10,707 nucleotides of DNA from Nitrospirota bacterium (lineage in GTDB: Bacteria; Nitrospirota; Nitrospiria; Nitrospirales; Nitrospiraceae), in assembly GCA_005877535.1 (NCBI GenBank), contig VBOM01000124.1:1-10707 (forward strand), written 5' to 3'. The translations under genes were made by a program, and so were the position numbers. Every line of letters starts with the position of its first letter. Position 1 is the stretch's first letter. Shown piece by piece: positions 6,687 to 10,707 of this stretch. The notes beneath the pieces were generated by a model. The model was not told where the DNA came from. It worked only from the letters and a program-made list of their open reading frames with translations, and did not search any database.

Positions 6687-7070
6687 ATGAGCGGGTTTGA
6701 GTTACTCCTTGAGTACCTGACAAGGTACTTTCCGATTCTGTTGTTTATTTTTGTGGCGCTGGTGTTCGGCGTGGCGACGCTACTCCTCAGCTATCTGGTC
6801 CAGCCGAAATATCCAGAATCGGAGAAGCTCACTACCTATGAGTGCGGATCCGAACCGTTTTCGGATGCTCGGATGCCCTTTCCGGTTCGGTATTACATCT
6901 TCGCGATGCTCTTCGTTATTTTCGATATTGAGGTCATTTTTCTGTATCCCTGGGCAGTGGTCTTTACCAAGATCGAGTTGATCGGATTGGTTGAAATGCT
7001 GGTCTTCATCGGATTGTTTTTGGTGGCCTATGTCTATGCCTGGCGGAAGGGAGCCCTGGAATGGGACTGA
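6687..7070 (+). CDS. nuoA: NADH-quinone oxidoreductase subunit A
   Basis: NuoA is a small membrane subunit of complex I that sits beside NuoH and NuoJ near the junction with the peripheral arm. The 127-residue product has three hydrophobic helices at about 12-37, 68-90 and 97-119. The diagnostic loop and second helix are present: [18 protein letters not shown] (48-65, Cys53), then FRYY-like [20 protein letters not shown] with Asp80 and Glu82 in FDIE, then YPWA. Length and motifs match the family well. It is the first gene of the operon, preceded by a long spacer and a clear ribosome binding site, and its last 10 bases overlap the start of nuoB, which suggests coupled translation. Confidence 0.96.
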   Translation: MSGFELLLEYLTRYFPILLFIFVALVFGVATLLLSYLVQPKYPESEKLTTYECGSEPFSDARMPFPVRYYIFAMLFVIFDIEVIFLYPWAVVFTKIELIGLVEMLVFIGLFLVAYVYAWRKGALEWD

Positions 7071-7588
7071 TCCAAATCGGTCGTCATGAAAAGGACGGCA
7101 CGTCCGACGTCGTAACCACGACGGTGGAAAAAGCCGTCAACTGGGCTCGCAAGGGCTCCCTGTGGCCTATGACGTTTGGCCTGGCCTGTTGCGCGATCGA
7201 AATGATCGCTGCAGTCTCGTCACGGTACGATATGGACCGCTACGGCGCCGGTGTCTTCCGGGCCACACCGCGCCAGTCCGATCTGATGATCGTGGCCGGT
7301 ACCGTCTGCCGGCGGATGGCCCCTGTTATTCGAAAACTTTACGATCAGATGCCCGAGCCGAAATATGTCATTGCAATGGGATCGTGCGCCACTTCAGGAA
7401 ATATCTACGACAGCTATAGCGTTGTCCAAGGTGTTGATCGCTTTGTGCCGGTCGATATCTATGTACCGGGTTGCCCTCCAACACCGGAGGCCCTCTTTGA
7501 CGGCATCCTCAAGTTACAAGAACGAATCATGCTGAAACCCGTATTCCTGAAACAGCCGGATCAGGTCAAGCCCGGCCTTAAAGTATAG
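7061..7588 (+). CDS. nuoB: NADH-quinone oxidoreductase subunit B (carries cluster N2)
   Basis: NuoB holds the terminal [4Fe-4S] cluster N2 that passes electrons to quinone. The 175-residue product has the tandem cysteines in [10 protein letters not shown] (Cys43, Cys44), Cys109 in AMGSCATSG and Cys138 in [12 protein letters not shown], the four expected N2 ligands. The arginine-rich surface near [10 protein letters not shown] and RATPRQSD is conserved. One oddity is GTVCRRMAP (81-88 region), where most homologues have Thr-Asn-Lys; this adds a fifth cysteine (Cys83). Another is SGNIY in place of the common SGGPY/F. ATG 7061 lies inside the nuoA 3' end, with GAAGGGAG upstream as a ribosome binding site. 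The N-terminus is short and lacks long extensions. Confidence 0.96.
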   Translation: MGLIQIGRHEKDGTSDVVTTTVEKAVNWARKGSLWPMTFGLACCAIEMIAAVSSRYDMDRYGAGVFRATPRQSDLMIVAGTVCRRMAPVIRKLYDQMPEPKYVIAMGSCATSGNIYDSYSVVQGVDRFVPVDIYVPGCPPTPEALFDGILKLQERIMLKPVFLKQPDQVKPGLKV

Positions 7589-7598
7589 GTCTCGATCG

Positions 7599-8102
7599 AT
7601 GTTATTGCAGCAACTGGCCAGCCGAATCCAAGAAAACTTTGCCACAGGCTTCGTAAAAGCCGTCGAATGGCGTGGCGATCTTGCGGTAACTGTGATGCGG
7701 GACCGACTCCATGAGGTCGCACAATTCCTTCACGACGACCCGGCCATGGACTTCGATTACATCGTGCATGTGAGTTCGGTCGACTGGCCCGATGACGAAG
7801 AACGGTTTGAAGTCGTGTACGAGTTCTACTCGATCAAGAAACGGCAACGCATCCGGCTCAAGACCAGGGTGCCGGAATCGGATTGCATTGTGGATTCTCT
7901 GACGGATCTCTGGAAAGGCGCGGACTTCATGGAACGTGAAGTCTACGACATGATGGGAATCCGCTTCCGACACCATCCTGATCTCCGCCGGATCCTCCTG
8001 CCGGACGATTACACCGAAGGCTATCCGTTGCGAAAAGATTTTCCGCTCCGTGGCAAAGGCTGGCGCGACACGTTCGAGTTCCTGGACGAAACTGCTCGGT
8101 AG
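7599..8102 (+). CDS. nuoC: NADH-quinone oxidoreductase subunit C
   Basis: NuoC is a peripheral-arm scaffold protein that packs against NuoD; it carries no cofactor. The 167-residue product has the 30-kDa-subunit fold and signatures: FDYIVHVSSVDWP (52-64), FEVVYEFYS (70-78), then the hallmark WKGADFMEREVYDMMGI (105-121) and HPDLRRILLPDDY (126-138) followed by GYPLRKDFPL (141-150). It begins 10 bases after the nuoB stop, with only a weak ribosome binding site (AGGT 7587-7590), so translation may be coupled. It is a separate gene, unlike the fused nuoCD of E. coli. Confidence 0.96.
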   Translation: MLLQQLASRIQENFATGFVKAVEWRGDLAVTVMRDRLHEVAQFLHDDPAMDFDYIVHVSSVDWPDDEERFEVVYEFYSIKKRQRIRLKTRVPESDCIVDSLTDLWKGADFMEREVYDMMGIRFRHHPDLRRILLPDDYTEGYPLRKDFPLRGKGWRDTFEFLDETAR

Positions 8103-8110
8103 GACAGACG

Positions 8111-9355
8111 ATGGCTCTTGAAGATCAACGAACAACCGTCTACAAGATCGATCCGGCTCATCCGGAAAGCGAGACCCTCCCGACGCTGCGCACGGAGGAA
8201 CTCCTACTCAACATGGGCCCTCAGCATCCCGCCACCCACGGGGTACTGAAAGTGATCCTCGAATTGGAAGGAGAACGCCTCGTCAAGTCTACCCCCGTGT
8301 TGGGATATCTGCACCGCGGTGTGGAGAAGCTCGCGGAAGACGGCACCTATCACCAATTTATTCCTCATACCGACCGGCTCGACTATGTCTGCGCCATGTA
8401 CAACAATTTTGCGTACTGCCGTGCGGTCGAAAAACTCATGAATATCACCGTGCCGGACCGGGCAGAATATCTGCGCACAATCGTGGCGGAAGTCCAACGG
8501 ATCATCGGCCATCAGTTTTGGCTCGGCACCCAGGCGCTCGACATCGGAGCCATGGGCGTCTTTTTCTATTGTTTCCGGGATCGGGAAATTCTGATGGATT
8601 GGTTTGACGAACTCTGCGGCGCGCGCCTCACCACGAGTTGGTATCGTATCGGCGGCGTCGAGCGGGACTTCACGCCCTCGCTGCTCGAGAAGCTGAAACT
8701 ATTCCTGGACTACTTTCCGCCAAAAATCGAAGAGTACACGGTCTTCCTGGAAAAGAACCGGATTTGGGTCGGGCGGACCAAGGGAGTGGCCATCATCTCG
8801 GCGGAAGACGCCGTAAGCTTCGGTCTCAGTGGGCCGCCGCTCCGCGGCTCCGGTGTCGACTACGACCTCCGTAAAGCCCAGCCCTATTCGGCCTATCCGA
8901 AATGCGAATTCAGTGTGCCGCTCGGCAAGAACGGAGACACTTACGATCGGTACTGGATCCGTGTCCAGGAACTCTATGAGAGCGTGAAAATCATCCGGCA
9001 ATGCCTGGAGCAGATGCAGGATGGCCCCATTATGGCCGATGTACCCAGCGTCACGTTGCCGCCCAAACAACGAGTCTTTACGAATCTCGAATCCATGATC
9101 CAGCAATTCAAGCTCTTCTCGCAGGGCTTCGACGCCCCGCCGGGAGAGATCTATTGCGGGACCGAAGCGCACAAGGGGGAGTTGGGATTCTACATCGTCA
9201 GCACGGGCGGCGGGAAACCCTACCGCTTGAAAATTCGCGCCCCCTCGTTTATTCACATGGGCGCATTCGACCATATGTCCAGAGGCTACATGATCTCCGA
9301 TGCGGTCACGATTTTCGGGACCTACGACATTGTGATGGGGGAGTGCGATCGATGA
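8111..9355 (+). CDS. nuoD: NADH-quinone oxidoreductase subunit D (quinone-binding, 49-kDa type)
   Basis: NuoD forms the quinone-binding pocket together with NuoB. The 414-residue product starts with about 30 variable residues and then NMGPQHPATHGVL. By comparison with the Thermus subunit, His43 and Tyr92 (in DRLDYVC) correspond to the two residues that contact the quinone head group. Other conserved blocks are GYLHRGVEK (65-73), GHQFWLGTQALDIGAMGVFF, the IGGVERDF segment, LRGSGVDYDLRKAQPYS, and the C-terminal RAPSFIHMGAF and DIVMGECDR. It lacks the [NiFe] ligands of the related hydrogenase large subunits, as expected for NuoD. AGGA at 8101-8104 sits upstream of ATG 8111, 8 bases after nuoC. 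The gene ends at 9355, where the tight spacing of the operon stops. Confidence 0.96.
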   Translation: MALEDQRTTVYKIDPAHPESETLPTLRTEELLLNMGPQHPATHGVLKVILELEGERLVKSTPVLGYLHRGVEKLAEDGTYHQFIPHTDRLDYVCAMYNNFAYCRAVEKLMNITVPDRAEYLRTIVAEVQRIIGHQFWLGTQALDIGAMGVFFYCFRDREILMDWFDELCGARLTTSWYRIGGVERDFTPSLLEKLKLFLDYFPPKIEEYTVFLEKNRIWVGRTKGVAIISAEDAVSFGLSGPPLRGSGVDYDLRKAQPYSAYPKCEFSVPLGKNGDTYDRYWIRVQELYESVKIIRQCLEQMQDGPIMADVPSVTLPPKQRVFTNLESMIQQFKLFSQGFDAPPGEIYCGTEAHKGELGFYIVSTGGGKPYRLKIRAPSFIHMGAFDHMSRGYMISDAVTIFGTYDIVMGECDR

Positions 9356-9360
9356 GAAGG

Positions 9361-9440
9361 GAATTGTGAATGTTGAATGTTAAATGATGAATGGGGAGAC
9401 GGCTCCTCAATTCAACATTCACAATTCACCATTCAACATT
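9361..9440 (+). repeat. Perfect 18-bp inverted repeat with 21-base repeat unit between nuoD and nuoG
   Basis: gaattgtgaatgttgaat at 9361-9378 is perfectly complementary to attcaacattcacaattc at 9410-9427. The 31-base loop contains a second small hairpin (9393-9398 with 9403-9408, ACGG loop). The right arm is part of a 21-base unit beginning at 9410 whose first ten bases (attcaacatt) recur at 9431-9440, so about 1.5 tandem copies are present. The whole element fills the 93-base gap, ends just before the nuoG ribosome binding site (GAGG, 9441-9444), and is AT-rich compared with its surroundings. It has the look of a dispersed intergenic repeat element and, if transcribed, would form a stable stem in the nuo message. 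Confidence 0.8.
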
Positions 9441-9448
9441 GAGGCAAT

Positions 9449-10707
9449 ATGGGACTGAAGCCAGCAACGAATCCTGACGTGGAAGCAGTCGCGATTGAAC
9501 TGTCGATCGATGGGAAATCCGTGACGGCAAAGGGTGGGGTCTCGCTCTACGACGTGATTTCGAGCACGGGCAAGATCATCCCGGCCATGTGCTACCACTA
9601 TACCTTCGATCCCTTCGGCTCCTGCGGCATGTGTTTGGTTGTGCAGGAAGGCAAGAAGGCGCCCGTCCGCTCCTGCACCGCCAAAGCGACGGCCGGTATG
9701 ATCATCAGAACAGAAGGGGAGGATCTCTTCCAAGCTCGAAAGAAAGCAGTGGAAAAACATCTCTCGGTCCACCCGCTTGACTGCCCGGTCTGCGACGCCG
9801 ACGGCCATTGCGAACTGCAGGACACGGCATTTCGGCACGGGGTCACGAACCTGGCCAACGCGAAACAGAAGTTCATTCCGGAAGATACGCGCAGCCCGGT
9901 GCTCGACTTTAATATGAACCGATGCATTGCCTGCGCGGAATGCATCAACGTGTGTAAAGACGTGTTGATGATCGACGCGCTCCAGTTCATGAAGAAGGGC
10001 GGCTTCAATCAAGTTGTGCCGAAGGGAGATCTCGCCCTGTCCTGCGAGTTCTGCGGAGACTGTCTCGCCGTTTGCCCGGTCGGCGCCATCACGAACAAGT
10101 TCTCTAAATATTTGTATAAGCCATGGCAGATGAAGAAAACGACAACGACGTGTAACTACTGTGGGGACGGCTGCCAGATGTATCTTGAGACCAAGGACGC
10201 TGAAGTCGTCCGCGTGACCTCACCTCTGTCTTGGAAGAACAAATGGGGCGACCGAGCCGAAACGGCCAAGGGGCACGGCGGGCTCTGTGTGCGAGGGCGT
10301 TTTGGTTTTGAGTACATCGATAGCGCCGCACGTCTGAAGCAACCGCTCCTTCGCAAGGGTAATCAGCTCGTCGAAACCCCCTGGCTCGAAACCATGCACC
10401 AGGTGGTTGATCGGTTCTCCGAAATCCAACGCAAGCACGGACCCGACGCGATTGCCGGCCTCATCACCGCCCGCTGCACGAATGAAGAACTGTATCTCTT
10501 TCAGAAACTCATGCGCGCCGGGTTTCGGACCAACCATCTCGACAGCAGCGCGCGCTACGGCCACCTCAACTTCGTGCATGCCTCCCACCACGCCTTGGGA
10601 ATCGGGCGGAGCCCGAACGACTGGGAAGACCTGACGAAAGCCAAAGCCGTGATTCTCATCGGCTCCAATATCACAGAAACAAACCCACTTACGGCGGTGC
10701 GCATTAA
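9449..10707 (+). CDS. nuoG: NADH-quinone oxidoreductase subunit G, formate-dehydrogenase-alpha-like (partial, runs off the end)
   Basis: The first 419 residues are visible; no stop is reached. N-terminal [2Fe-2S] ligands are Cys48, 59, 62 and 76. The His-ligated [4Fe-4S] motif is His108, Cys112, 115, 121 (HPLDCPVC...HCELQD). Two complete ferredoxin motifs follow: Cys159/162/165/169 (CIACAECINVC) and Cys199/202/205/209 (CEFCGDCLAVCPVGAI). A molybdopterin-family [4Fe-4S] motif is Cys235/238/242/280. The oxidoreductase domain then begins (LCVRGRFGFEY, TNEELYLFQKLMRAG, ILIGSNITETNP). Two full ferredoxin motifs and this last domain resemble FdhA. However, the position of the FdhA catalytic Cys/Sec (in a RxC/U-H context) is Gly371 followed by His372, and the usual Lys near the cluster is Arg282, so formate oxidation is unlikely. 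GAGG at 9441-9444 supports ATG 9449. The operon context makes it the NuoG of this complex. Confidence 0.88.
   Translation, partial: MGLKPATNPDVEAVAIELSIDGKSVTAKGGVSLYDVISSTGKIIPAMCYHYTFDPFGSCGMCLVVQEGKKAPVRSCTAKATAGMIIRTEGEDLFQARKKAVEKHLSVHPLDCPVCDADGHCELQDTAFRHGVTNLANAKQKFIPEDTRSPVLDFNMNRCIACAECINVCKDVLMIDALQFMKKGGFNQVVPKGDLALSCEFCGDCLAVCPVGAITNKFSKYLYKPWQMKKTTTTCNYCGDGCQMYLETKDAEVVRVTSPLSWKNKWGDRAETAKGHGGLCVRGRFGFEYIDSAARLKQPLLRKGNQLVETPWLETMHQVVDRFSEIQRKHGPDAIAGLITARCTNEELYLFQKLMRAGFRTNHLDSSARYGHLNFVHASHHALGIGRSPNDWEDLTKAKAVILIGSNITETNPLTAVRI

Noticed and set aside
8699..9274. Minus-strand open frame opposite nuoD
   Set aside because: It is antisense to highly conserved nuoD. The open frame results from codon bias.
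9356..9448. CRISPR array or insertion-sequence end
   Set aside because: There is one inverted pair plus 1.5 copies of a 21-base unit, without regular spacers, a transposase or visible target duplications.
9419..10012. Minus-strand open frame opposite nuoG, starting in its Fe-S region
   Set aside because: The plus-strand frame has all expected Fe-S ligands, so the opposite frame is a shadow.
9449..10707. Active formate dehydrogenase alpha subunit
   Set aside because: The catalytic Cys/Sec position is Gly371, the conserved Lys near the cluster is Arg, and the gene sits in a complex I operon, so NuoG is the better call.

Overview
This 10.7-kb window looks like the chromosome of a Gram-negative bacterium. 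My best guess is a Nitrospira-like member of the Nitrospirota. That rests on the gene content (a complex I operon in which nuoG follows nuoD directly, an FdhA-like NuoG, a non-canonical PriA) and remains an inference that only a similarity search can confirm. An outer membrane is implied by a secreted OmpA/MotB-fold protein.

Layout. Bases 2-127 hold the C-terminal end of an agmatinase/arginase-family gene, followed 16 bases later by an RluF-type 23S rRNA pseudouridine synthase (144-869, GTG start). From 870 to about 1825 there is no intact gene. On the minus strand this stretch carries two decayed coding remnants: a frameshifted ABC-transporter ATPase C-terminal half and a frameshifted helical protein. 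A small four-helix membrane protein of unknown function (1826-2269, +) converges on priA (2273-4597, -). PriA keeps its DNA-binding regions and all eight zinc cysteines but has lost recognisable helicase motifs I, II, V and VI. Upstream on the same strand lies a secreted OmpA/MotB-domain protein (4720-6243, -) with two repeated beta-rich segments. A perfect 11-bp hairpin separates it from priA.

A 443-bp divergent spacer (6244-6686) carries a good sigma70-like promoter for the OmpA-domain gene, a weaker one for nuoA, and an imperfect hairpin. The plus strand then holds the start of a complex I operon: nuoA (6687), nuoB (7061), nuoC (7599), nuoD (8111) and a nuoG-like gene (9449 to beyond the window end). 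nuoA-D are packed tightly (10-base overlap to 10-base gap). A 93-base gap carrying a perfect 18-bp inverted repeat then precedes nuoG. The NADH-dehydrogenase module genes nuoE and nuoF, usually found between nuoD and nuoG, are absent here.

How the genes work together. NuoB, C, D and G form most of the peripheral arm of a proton-pumping quinone oxidoreductase, and NuoA is a small membrane subunit next to the quinone site. The missing nuoEF, together with a NuoG that resembles a formate dehydrogenase alpha subunit (five Fe-S motifs, but Gly at the position of the catalytic Cys/Sec), suggests that electrons enter or leave by a route other than a locally encoded NADH module. A ferredoxin, or NuoEF encoded elsewhere, are candidates. 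That is inference, and it is the most interesting lead in the window together with the degenerate PriA.
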